From: Bacteroidia bacterium
GTDB lineage: Bacteria; Bacteroidota; Bacteroidia; NS11-12g; UBA955
NCBI GenBank assembly: GCA_023254645.1
Contig: JALRLA010000157.1
Location: forward strand, 1 to 6,121
Direction of reading: 5' to 3'
DNA: 6,121 nt
The position numbers were made by a program, and so were the translations under genes. The notes under the pieces are model-generated. The model had not been told where the DNA came from. It saw only the letters and a program-made list of their open reading frames with translations, and did not search any database. Positions 1-5,926 of the stretch are shown here, one piece after another. Each line of letters opens with the position of its first letter. Positions within the stretch are counted from its first letter, which is position 1.

Positions 1-1
1 C

Positions 2-613
2 AACCGAGACAACTTGAGTGTCTTGGGTACTCAATACCATGCCCACTATCAGTTTGCGATACTCAAAGATTTGGGGAATGGTCATTTGGCAGGTTTGGGC
101 TTGGCCTACGGCGAGTGGGTGGGCAACGGCCAGTACCGCGATCGCCGCCTAGAGACATACACGGAAATCGATACCTTCCACGTCGTTGTGATGATTCCAG
201 GGAATCCAGTTCAAACCGTTGAAGTGATTGACACCAATACCTTTACCGAGTGGAGCGAGACAACCGGAACTCTGAACTACAAAATCAGCAAGGTCAGCAT
301 ACCCTTGGCCTACCGAAAGTATTTGCCCCTAGGAAAGAGTGTATGGCGCTTGTCGGCACAACTCTGTCCGGGTATGACAACTCGAACAGAAGGAAGTTAT
401 TTCTCCAGGACGGAATATTTGCCCTTGAGCAATCAGCGTCAATTCACCTTCGATGGTCGCTTGGCCTTTGGGCCTTCGGTACCTGTTTCCAATGTTTGGA
501 CCATTGTACTTGAGCCCAATTTGTTTGCCCAGAGCTTCGTAGAAGCCCAGACTCGTGTAGCCAAGGCTAAGTTGTTCAGCGGATTTGGTGTCAGCCTGGT
601 AGGCAAGCTTTGA
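2..613 (+). CDS. C-terminal part of a probable outer-membrane beta-barrel protein (5' truncated by window edge)
   Basis: The frame is open from base 2 to a TGA at 611-613, giving about 203 residues without an initiator ATG near the left edge, so the true start lies outside the window. The visible part has no transmembrane helix. It consists of short stretches of alternating polar and hydrophobic residues rich in Tyr, Trp, Phe, Thr and Gly (for example HLAGLGLAYGEW, VSIPLAYRKYLPLG, VWRLSAQLCPGM, FTFDGRLAFGP), separated by polar loops such as RDRRLETYTEIDTF. Such alternation is typical of beta-hairpins in Bacteroidota outer-membrane barrels of the PorT-like / 'outer membrane beta-barrel' type, and the pattern of one long acidic-polar loop followed by a strand with 'IPLAYRKYLPLG' fits that class. 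The protein ends in Leu rather than the terminal aromatic often seen in barrels. Without the N-terminus I cannot check for a signal peptide or a periplasmic domain. A secreted beta-sandwich protein is the main alternative. Confidence 0.55.
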   Translation, partial: NRDNLSVLGTQYHAHYQFAILKDLGNGHLAGLGLAYGEWVGNGQYRDRRLETYTEIDTFHVVVMIPGNPVQTVEVIDTNTFTEWSETTGTLNYKISKVSIPLAYRKYLPLGKSVWRLSAQLCPGMTTRTEGSYFSRTEYLPLSNQRQFTFDGRLAFGPSVPVSNVWTIVLEPNLFAQSFVEAQTRVAKAKLFSGFGVSLVGKL

Positions 614-625
614 TTTTCATTTGAT

Positions 626-643
626 AGGGCTCTAAAACGCCCT
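626..643 (+). terminator. Weak candidate terminator hairpin after the barrel-like gene
   Basis: Thirteen bases after the TGA, AGGGC (626-630) can pair with GCCCT (639-643) across an 8-base loop, followed by only three T residues. The stem is just 5 bp and the T-tract is poor, so this is a weak intrinsic terminator at best. Its position at the 3' end of a + strand gene that meets a - strand gene head-on is what makes it plausible. Confidence 0.25.
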
Positions 644-698
644 TTCAAGGCCAATAAGAAACGGACACCTCCATGCTTGTTAGGGTAGGAACGAAAGA

Positions 699-734
699 TC
701 CAGCCAAGGCTGGGAAATAAGGAAAAGGTTCCTT
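699..734 (-). terminator. Two small adjacent inverted repeats downstream of ilvE
   Basis: Read from ilvE, the first inverted repeat is AAGGAA/TTCCTT (719-724 with 729-734, 4-base loop, 6 bp perfect stem). The second is CCAGC/GCTGG (700-704 with 709-713, 4-base loop CAAG), extendable by one G-T pair. Neither is followed by a clear T-run on either strand. They lie 17 to 52 bases past the ilvE stop in the gap between two convergent genes, where transcription should end. Many Bacteroidota 3' ends lack a strong U-tract, so this is a positional suggestion and not a demonstrated terminator. Confidence 0.2.
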
Positions 735-750
735 TCTACCGATGCGCGAT

Positions 751-1818
751 TTAGTCCAAGGTTTTGATCCAACCAAACGGATCAGCCTGAGCTCCACAAC
801 GCAAATCATCCAAAAAGGATTTCACTTGCTTGGAAACGGTTTGGTTGCCTTGGGTAATCACGGAGTGATACTCGCCCCTGTGGCCAAATCCATCTAGATT
901 GACCAAGGTGGCTGCCGTACCGGTAATGAAAAGCTCGTTAAGCTCACCAGCCGCCAACAAGTCTTTGAGTTCTTGAACGGACAAGGGTCTTTCTTCTACA
1001 TTGTGCCCCAAATGGCGCAAAGCTTGAATAACGCTATCACGAGTAATGCCCGCGAGCAAAGTTTGGCTCAAGGCAGGGGTGACAATGCGGTCTGAGCAGA
1101 CGGCAAAGAAGTTGGTCGTGCCGGTTTCTTCCACCCACTCATGGCTGATGGGGTCGGTCCAAAGCACTTGATCATAGCCTTCTTTCTGAGCCAATGCCGT
1201 GGGGTAGAGGGCTCCTGCATAATTGCCCGCGCATTTGGTGAATCCGACACCACCGGGCGCGGCACGGCTGTATTCTTCTTCTACCTTTACCCGTAGGGCT
1301 TTGTTGTAATAAGGTCCCACTGGGCAGGTGAAAATAGAAAAGCAATACGAATCGCTGGGTTTTACGCCGATGTAATCATCGGTGGCGAACATGAAGGGGC
1401 GAATGTACAAGGCACCACCCTCGCTGCGTGGAACCCAGGCCTTGTCCAATTCAATCAAGGTGTTCAAACCTTGCATGAACAGAGATTCAGGTATATCGGG
1501 CATAGCCATGCGTTGGGCTGAACGATTGAAACGGCGAGCGTTTTCTTCCGGTCTAAAAAGAGCAACGGCAGTGTCGCTGCTTTGGTGAGCCACGGCCTTC
1601 ATGCCTTCAAAGATGGATTGACCATAGTGAATGGCACTGGTTGCAGGACTTAGGTTCAAGGGGCCATAGGGAACGATACGAGCATTGGTCCATTCTCCAT
1701 TCTTGTAATCGACCAAAAACATGTGGTCGCTGAATACCTTGCCAAATCCAATGTTTTGAGGGTCAAGTTGAGAAAGTCTACTGTTTTCTGTGCGCTCAAC
1801 CCTAATTTCGAAACTCAT
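751..1818 (-). CDS. ilvE: Branched-chain amino acid aminotransferase
   Basis: Cytosolic PLP enzyme that transfers the amino group between glutamate/2-oxoglutarate and Val, Leu or Ile and their keto acids: the last step of branched-chain amino acid synthesis and the first of their breakdown. The 355-residue product fits the larger, eukaryote-like BCAT subgroup. Visible family blocks: HYGQSIFEGMKAV (64-76), FRPEENARRFNRSAQRMAMP (88-107), GGALYIRPFMFAT (134-146), the PLP-lysine segment GFTKCAGNYAGALYP with Lys195 as the expected Schiff-base residue, WVEETGTTNFFAV (228-240, PLP contacts), LAGITRDSVI (255-264) and ELFITGTAATL (295-305, phosphate-binding Gly-Thr). I chose ATG 1816-1818 (MSFEIRVERT). 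The frame stays open for 32 more codons upstream, but those would overlap the divergent gene and encode non-family sequence. No Shine-Dalgarno is seen. It converges on the barrel-like gene and diverges from the gene at 1849, so it is probably monocistronic here. The product assignment is firm; substrate preference among the branched-chain acids is family inference. Confidence 0.95.
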   Translation of the reverse strand: MSFEIRVERTENSRLSQLDPQNIGFGKVFSDHMFLVDYKNGEWTNARIVPYGPLNLSPATSAIHYGQSIFEGMKAVAHQSSDTAVALFRPEENARRFNRSAQRMAMPDIPESLFMQGLNTLIELDKAWVPRSEGGALYIRPFMFATDDYIGVKPSDSYCFSIFTCPVGPYYNKALRVKVEEEYSRAAPGGVGFTKCAGNYAGALYPTALAQKEGYDQVLWTDPISHEWVEETGTTNFFAVCSDRIVTPALSQTLLAGITRDSVIQALRHLGHNVEERPLSVQELKDLLAAGELNELFITGTAATLVNLDGFGHRGEYHSVITQGNQTVSKQVKSFLDDLRCGAQADPFGWIKTLD

Positions 1819-1823
1819 TGTAT

Positions 1824-1831
1824 CAAAAATA
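1824..1831 (-). promoter_or_regulatory. Candidate -7 promoter element for ilvE (TAnnTTTG match)
   Basis: On the minus strand the bases read TATTTTTG, an exact match to the Bacteroidota sigma-ABfr -7 consensus TAnnTTTG. Only five bases separate it from the ilvE ATG, so if used it would give a leaderless or nearly leaderless mRNA. I found no TTG or TTTG at the usual 17-21 bases further upstream, so the -33 half is missing. An 8-base pattern with two free positions can occur by chance in AT-rich spacer DNA. Confidence 0.3.
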
Positions 1832-1848
1832 CAAAACGCATTGGGACC

Positions 1849-2511
1849 ATGGCTGAAAAAGGGATGATTGTGGAAAATCCGCTGGAATTGTTGCCTCTGT
1901 TTGAGGGAATGCAATTGCTGCCTGATGCTTCTCTATTTCCGCACGAATCGCTGTCCTATGAGGACGGTGATACCCCTGTTTCCGTAGCGCAAGCAATGGT
2001 TCCTGAATCACCTGAGCCGCGGGTTGAAGTCCAAGCAGGAGATACTCAAGTTGCCGAGCCTGAAACTGCCGAGCCCCCAGTGGCCAAAACGCCTAGCACC
2101 CAACCCCAATCAGTCGAGCCGGCCCCAGCCGTCGCCGAAACATGGATTCTGAATGTTTGGGTAGACGAGAGCAAAAAACATTGGCCTGAAGAGTTTCGCA
2201 CTCCCATGACCGCTTTGCTTTCGGCCATCAAAATGCAGGGTCAAGCCGTTCCAATGGAAAAGGTTCAGGTGCTGAACCCCTTCGTGTTTACTGATCGGCA
2301 TGGAATCAAAGAATGGGCCTTGACGATCAAGCCCAAGTCCATCCTCATTTGGGCCAATCAAACCAATTTGGACGATGTGCCTGTCGTGTTTGAGCAAACG
2401 CAGTGGGAGGGAATACCGGTGTATCGACTTCCGGCTTTCTCTAAAGTCGTAGCCAACGTGGACAACAAGCGCGAGGCTTGGGCCAAACTCAAAGAATTTT
2501 ACAACTTCTAG
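1849..2511 (+). CDS. Uncharacterised protein with Pro/Glu/Ala-rich linker and small C-terminal alpha/beta domain
   Basis: I do not recognise this 220-residue protein with confidence. It has three parts. Residues 1-35 form a short leucine-rich segment (NPLELLPLFEGMQLLPD) that could be an amphipathic docking helix. Residues about 40-97 are a low-complexity, probably disordered linker rich in Pro, Glu, Ala and Val with repeated (A/V)EP triplets. Residues about 98-220 are a compact domain with alternating predicted strands and helices: WILNVWV, an MTALLSAIKMQG helix, VQVLNPF, ALTIKPKSILIWA, GIPVYRLPAF, and a last helix NKREAWAKLKEF. There is no signal peptide or membrane segment, so it is probably cytosolic. 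ATG 1849 is chosen because upstream codons overlap ilvE; ATG 1864, directly after the purine run AAAAAGGG, is a real alternative start. It diverges from ilvE (30-base gap) and its stop overlaps that of the transporter gene. The closing pattern (P-x-hydrophobic, then K-R-x-x-W-x-x-L) faintly resembles the HolD/psi clamp-loader subunit; this is a guess. Confidence 0.75.
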   Translation: MAEKGMIVENPLELLPLFEGMQLLPDASLFPHESLSYEDGDTPVSVAQAMVPESPEPRVEVQAGDTQVAEPETAEPPVAKTPSTQPQSVEPAPAVAETWILNVWVDESKKHWPEEFRTPMTALLSAIKMQGQAVPMEKVQVLNPFVFTDRHGIKEWALTIKPKSILIWANQTNLDDVPVVFEQTQWEGIPVYRLPAFSKVVANVDNKREAWAKLKEFYNF

Positions 2512-3800
2512 GATCTTGCGGCCAGCTTTGGGCTGTTGACCCGGCGCAGCAAAACCATTCCAATAAGGAAAAAGACCATCAATAACAATATGCTGTTGCG
2601 CATGTCGCCACTGATGTTGTCGATAAGTCCCCAACACAAGGTTCCCAAGACGATGGCGAGTTTTTCCGCTACCTCGTAGAAACTGAAATAAGACGTGTTG
2701 TCTTTGTCTCCGGGAATCAACTTGGCATAGGTCGCCCTGGATAAGCTCTGAACGCCCCCCATTACCGTTCCCACCAAACAAGCCAAGCCAAAGAACTGCA
2801 TGGGTTTGCGGGGCTCAAGGAAATAGGCCAGTATGCAGACCAATACCCAGATGGCCAAAGTGGCCGACAAGCTGTAGCGGTTGCCTTTTTTATCAGCTAA
2901 CCAGGCAAAGAAATAAGCGCCGGCAATGCCGATGAGCTGAATCAATAGGATGGTGATGATCATGTCTTTTGATTCCAATTCCAAAACGTTTTTCCCGAAC
3001 AAGGCGGCTACATAAATGACGGTTTGAACCCCCATAGTGTAGACAAAGAAGGCGGCCAAATAGCGCTGGGTTTGGGGCATTTCGCGCAGGCTCAGAAATA
3101 CCTGCTTGAGTTCTTGATAGCCTTTCCAAATGGGGCTGGATTTGCTGGTTTTGCGGTCTTTGGGTAAAACCCATAGGGGATACAAAGACCATCCCATCCA
3201 CCAAATCCCAACGGTCAAGAAACCGACGCGAAAGGCCAAGGTGCTTTCTTTGGGGCTGGGAAGCCCAAACCAATCGGATTTCATGATGAACATCAAGTTC
3301 AATATCAAGAGCAGAACGCTGCCAATATAGCCCATGGTGTATCCGCGGGCAGACAAGCGATCGAAGCGATCAGGACTGGCAATCTCAGGCAAATAGGCGT
3401 TGTAAAAGACCAGGGAGGCGCCCCAGCCAACTGTGGCGAGCATGAAGCAGGCCAAACCGAAGAAGATGTTGCTCCCTTGGAACCAGAACAGCGCAGAGCA
3501 GCCCAAACTACCCAAGGCAACAAAAAAGCGCATGTAGGGCTTTTTTACCCCTCGGCTGTCGGCAATGCCTGACAAGAGAGGCACGATGGCCACAATAATC
3601 AAAAAGGCCAAGGATAAGCCATAGCTGTAAAGGGCTGTGTTTTTGATCGACCAACCCATGATTTCTACGCTTTTGGGCGTGAATTCCTCGTAAAAGGCCG
3701 GGAAAATTGCCGAGGCAATCGAGAGGGAGTAAACGCTGTTGGCCCAATCGTAAAAGGTCCAAGCTTTGAGTACCTTAGGGTTGTTCAATTCTTGCTGCAT
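2508..3800 (-). CDS. MFS transporter of the UMF1 / Atg22-like family
   Basis: Integral inner-membrane protein of 430 residues, consistent with about 12 transmembrane helices, from the major facilitator superfamily. The diagnostic blocks are those of the Atg22-like (UMF1) group: AWTFYDWANSVYSLSI near the N-terminus (13-28), the loop GIADSRGVKKPYMR (78-91), YNAYLPEIAS (133-142) followed by RLSARGYTMGYIGS (148-161), a second-half cytoplasmic loop AWLADKKGNRYS (299-310), and GGVQSLSRATYAKLIPGD (348-365) with SYFSFYEVAEK (370-380). A positively charged loop (about 213-245) separates the two halves. Yeast Atg22 is a vacuolar amino-acid effluxer, but bacterial members mostly lack a defined substrate, so I assign none. 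ATG 3798-3800 is preferred; a TTG at 3810-3812 would add four residues. The stop lies inside a CTAG shared with the convergent gene's stop. It is co-oriented with clpX but separated from it by 150 bases, so co-transcription is uncertain. Confidence 0.9.
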   Translation of the reverse strand: MQQELNNPKVLKAWTFYDWANSVYSLSIASAIFPAFYEEFTPKSVEIMGWSIKNTALYSYGLSLAFLIIVAIVPLLSGIADSRGVKKPYMRFFVALGSLGCSALFWFQGSNIFFGLACFMLATVGWGASLVFYNAYLPEIASPDRFDRLSARGYTMGYIGSVLLLILNLMFIMKSDWFGLPSPKESTLAFRVGFLTVGIWWMGWSLYPLWVLPKDRKTSKSSPIWKGYQELKQVFLSLREMPQTQRYLAAFFVYTMGVQTVIYVAALFGKNVLELESKDMIITILLIQLIGIAGAYFFAWLADKKGNRYSLSATLAIWVLVCILAYFLEPRKPMQFFGLACLVGTVMGGVQSLSRATYAKLIPGDKDNTSYFSFYEVAEKLAIVLGTLCWGLIDNISGDMRNSILLLMVFFLIGMVLLRRVNSPKLAARS

Positions 3801-3848
3801 CGCAGTCTGCAATATAGCAAGATCAGAGAATTGGAGGCAGCGCTCGTT

Positions 3849-3858
3849 CGAAATTTCG
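3849..3858. repeat. Perfect 10-base palindrome upstream of the transporter gene
   Basis: CGAAATTTCG is a perfect palindrome centred about 53 bases upstream of the chosen transporter ATG. Its position between the clpX 3' end and the transporter start would suit an operator, but the arms are only five bases, and no matching -7/-33 promoter was found beside it. It may be chance. Confidence 0.15.
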
Positions 3859-3884
3859 GGTTATTGAAATACGAGTAATTGCAA

Positions 3885-3906
3885 GGGCTGCTTGGAAGCA
3901 GAGCCC
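3885..3906 (-). terminator. Imperfect hairpin in the clpX-transporter spacer
   Basis: GGGCT (3885-3889) pairs with AGCCC (3902-3906), and the adjoining GCTT/AAGC (3890-3893 with 3896-3899) continues the stem after a 2-base bulge, giving up to about eight pairs with a tight loop. Read from clpX it starts about 45 bases past the TAA and is followed by TTGCAATTACTC, so there is no real U-tract. It is the best secondary-structure candidate for ending the tig-clpP-clpX transcript. The rest of the 3801-3950 spacer holds no gene that I can see. Confidence 0.3.
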
Positions 3907-3950
3907 CAAGGAATTTTTAGACTGGAGAGGTTCTCAACCCAAATGGGTGA

Positions 3951-5204
3951 TTAATTGTCTTGGTACTTTAGGCTGTCCAAGTGGTTCCACTCGGCTTCGG
4001 CCATCTCGCGGGTGATTTCCAGGCTCTTTTTCTTTTTGGATTCAGAGGGGATTTCAAACATGTAACGCTTCAGAATGGTTTCGCAAATACCGCGAAGACC
4101 GCGTGCGCCCAAACTGTTGTTGAACGCTAATTCCACAATGAAGTCAATAGCCTCCGGGCTGAATGACAAAGCCACACCTTCCAAGTTGAATAGGTATTGG
4201 TACTGCTTCATCAAGGCGTTTTTGGGCTCGGTTAGAATGCGGCGCAATGCCTCTTTGTCCAAGGGGATCAAAGCGGCGATGATGGGCAAACGGCCAATCA
4301 ATTCCGGTATCAAGCCGAAATTCTTCAAGTCAGCAGGAGTGGTCTGAAGGAGCAATTTGGCCTCGTCAATTTTGCGGTTCGAGCTGCTTTTGAAGCCTAC
4401 GGCTGAGTTGACCATTCGGCGGCTCACTACCTTTTCAATTCCATCGAAGGCACCACCGCAGATGAACAAAATGTTCGAGGTGTCGACCTTGATGTACTTC
4501 TGGTCGGGGTGTTTGCGTCCCCCTTCGGGAGCCACATTGGCTACGGTTCCTTCCAAAATCTTCAACAATGCCTGTTGAACGCCTTCTCCGCTCACATCAC
4601 GGGTGATGGATGGGTTGTCGCTCTTGCGGCTAATCTTGTCAATCTCGTCAATGTAAATGATGCCCTTTTCGGCGAGCTCAGGTTTGTAACCCGATACTTG
4701 GAGCAAACGGCTAAGTATGCTTTCCACGTCTTCGCCGACATAGCCGGCCTCGGTCAGAACCGTGGCATCGGCGATGCAGAATGGGACATTTAGGAATTTC
4801 GCCAGGGTTCGGGCCAAGTAGGTTTTACCGGTTCCTGTTTCACCAATCAATAATACGTTGCTCTTCTCAACATCGATTTCGCTGCGGTCTTGTTGAGCCG
4901 TGCGTTTGTAGTGGTTGTAAACGGCAACAGCCAAGGTTCTTTTGGCTTCGTCTTGACCGATGACGTATTGGTCCAAATGCTCTTTGATCTCCAGTGGAGT
5001 GGGAAGCTTCTGAGGCTCGTCTAGGTTGATGGGGTCTCCCGTTTCTACTTTTTTGTCCATGCCCAGTTCTTTTCGAACGATCGTATGGGCCTGTTCAGCA
5101 CAGTTTTCACAAATGTGACCTTCGACGCCCGAAATGAGCATCACAGTTTCACTTTTTTTGCGCCCGCAAAAGGAGCAAACGGGTTCTTTGGTCTTGGCCG
5201 ACAT
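3951..5204 (-). CDS. clpX: ATP-dependent Clp protease, ATP-binding subunit ClpX
   Basis: Hexameric AAA+ unfoldase that recognises tagged or adaptor-delivered substrates, unfolds them with ATP and threads them into ClpP. The 417 residues are full length for the family (E. coli has about 424). Domains in order: N-terminal zinc-binding domain with Cys10, Cys13, Cys32 and Cys35 (CSFCG and CENC); Walker A GETGTGKT (121-128); pore-1 loop GYVG (154-157); Walker B IIYIDEID (182-189, Glu187 catalytic); pore-2 loop RKH (230-232); sensor-1 region [11 protein letters not shown] (243-253, Asn244); the ClpP-docking IGF-type loop, here VGF (269-271); arginine-finger region ELIGRLP (Arg305); sensor-2 GARG (366-369, Arg368). 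A short KKKK run sits near 389-393. The start ATG 5202-5204 lies two bases after the clpP TAA, so translation is probably coupled to clpP. All key residues are present, so the enzyme should be functional. Confidence 0.98.
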   Translation of the reverse strand: MSAKTKEPVCSFCGRKKSETVMLISGVEGHICENCAEQAHTIVRKELGMDKKVETGDPINLDEPQKLPTPLEIKEHLDQYVIGQDEAKRTLAVAVYNHYKRTAQQDRSEIDVEKSNVLLIGETGTGKTYLARTLAKFLNVPFCIADATVLTEAGYVGEDVESILSRLLQVSGYKPELAEKGIIYIDEIDKISRKSDNPSITRDVSGEGVQQALLKILEGTVANVAPEGGRKHPDQKYIKVDTSNILFICGGAFDGIEKVVSRRMVNSAVGFKSSSNRKIDEAKLLLQTTPADLKNFGLIPELIGRLPIIAALIPLDKEALRRILTEPKNALMKQYQYLFNLEGVALSFSPEAIDFIVELAFNNSLGARGLRGICETILKRYMFEIPSESKKKKSLEITREMAEAEWNHLDSLKYQDN

Positions 5205-5206
5205 GG

Positions 5207-5896
5207 TTATTTGCGGTGGCCGAGCACCTCGTCAATCATGCCGTAAGCCTTGGCTTCATCAGCTGTCATCCAGTAATCGCGATCGGAGTCTTTTTCAACC
5301 TTGTCGTAATCCTGGCCGCTGTGCTTGGCGATGATGTCGTATAGTTCTTTCTTCAACTTGGAAATTTCCTTGTAGGTAATTTCGATGTCGCTGGCTTGGC
5401 CTTGAGCGCCGCCCAGAGGCTGATGAATCATGATGCGTGAGTGGGGAAGGGCTGTGCGTTTTCCGGCATGACCGGCACACATCAATACAGCACCCATGCT
5501 AGCTGCCATACCTGTGCAGATGGTGGCCACATCAGAAGAGATGTACTGCATAGTGTCGTAGATGGCCAATCCTGCATACACACTACCTCCAGGGCTGTTG
5601 ATGTAAATCTGAATGTCGCGGTTGGCGTTGGTGCTTTCCAAAAACAGCAATTGACCCATGATGATGTTGGCTACATCTTCATAAATAGGAACTCCCAAGA
5701 ATATGATGCGGTCCATCATCAAACGGGAGAAGATATCCATCGCAACGGCATTCATTTGGCGCTCCTCAATGATGTTGGGCGTCAAATTGTAAAAACCGGG
5801 GGCTTGCGCGGTCAATTTTTGGTATTCATCCAAACGCAGGCTGGAAATGCCCAGGTGTTTGGTGGCGTATTTGGCAAATTCTTTTCCGTAATCCAT
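5207..5896 (-). CDS. clpP: ATP-dependent Clp protease, proteolytic subunit ClpP
   Basis: Cytosolic serine protease (family S14) that assembles into a barrel of two heptameric rings and degrades polypeptides delivered by ClpX. The 229 residues include a catalytic triad with the family's exact spacing: Ser133 in GMAASMGAV, His158 in [11 protein letters not shown], and Asp207 in DSDRDYWM (25 and 49 residues apart, as in E. coli). Other blocks are [20 protein letters not shown] (45-64), [20 protein letters not shown] (98-117, oxyanion Gly-Gly) and QGQASDIEI (165-173). The N-terminus is about 20-30 residues longer than in E. coli and begins [20 protein letters not shown], as usual in Bacteroidota; part may be a propeptide, but I see no proven cleavage site. 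ATG 5894-5896 gives the family-like start. It lies 30 bases after the trigger-factor gene and 2 bases before clpX, so tig-clpP-clpX look like one operon, perhaps with an internal promoter (5907-5914). Confidence 0.98.
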   Translation of the reverse strand: MDYGKEFAKYATKHLGISSLRLDEYQKLTAQAPGFYNLTPNIIEERQMNAVAMDIFSRLMMDRIIFLGVPIYEDVANIIMGQLLFLESTNANRDIQIYINSPGGSVYAGLAIYDTMQYISSDVATICTGMAASMGAVLMCAGHAGKRTALPHSRIMIHQPLGGAQGQASDIEITYKEISKLKKELYDIIAKHSGQDYDKVEKDSDRDYWMTADEAKAYGMIDEVLGHRK

Positions 5897-5906
5897 AGTA
5901 GCTAAA

Positions 5907-5914
5907 CAAATGTA
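5907..5914 (-). promoter_or_regulatory. Candidate internal -7 promoter element ahead of clpP
   Basis: The minus strand reads TACATTTG, an exact match to the Bacteroidota -7 consensus TAnnTTTG. It lies in the 30-base tig-clpP spacer and ends ten bases before the clpP ATG. No TTG/TTTG is found at the expected 17-21 bases further upstream (that stretch is the His-rich tail of tig), so only half a promoter is visible. If real, clpPX could be transcribed apart from tig with a very short leader. Confidence 0.3.
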
Positions 5915-5926
5915 AGCGAGAAAGGA

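Noticed and set aside
1723..1848. 42-codon upstream extension of the 220-residue gene
   Set aside because: It is antisense to the start of ilvE and reads as a mirror of that coding sequence; ATG 1849 or 1864 is more credible.
1819..1914. 32-codon N-terminal extension of ilvE
   Set aside because: The extra residues do not resemble BCAT N-termini and would overlap the divergent gene; the MSFEIRVERT start fits the family length.
2110..2781. 223-codon open frame on the minus strand
   Set aside because: It lies antisense to the 1849 gene and out of frame with the transporter gene, crossing their shared stops; its composition (many His, Gln, Arg) looks like a shadow translation with no recognisable motif.
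3801..3812. TTG start adding four residues to the transporter
   Set aside because: An ATG four codons downstream is available and leaves the conserved N-terminal block intact.
5441..5905. 154-codon open frame on the plus strand
   Set aside because: It is entirely antisense to clpP, whose catalytic triad and length are intact; the His/Val-rich translation has no domain features.
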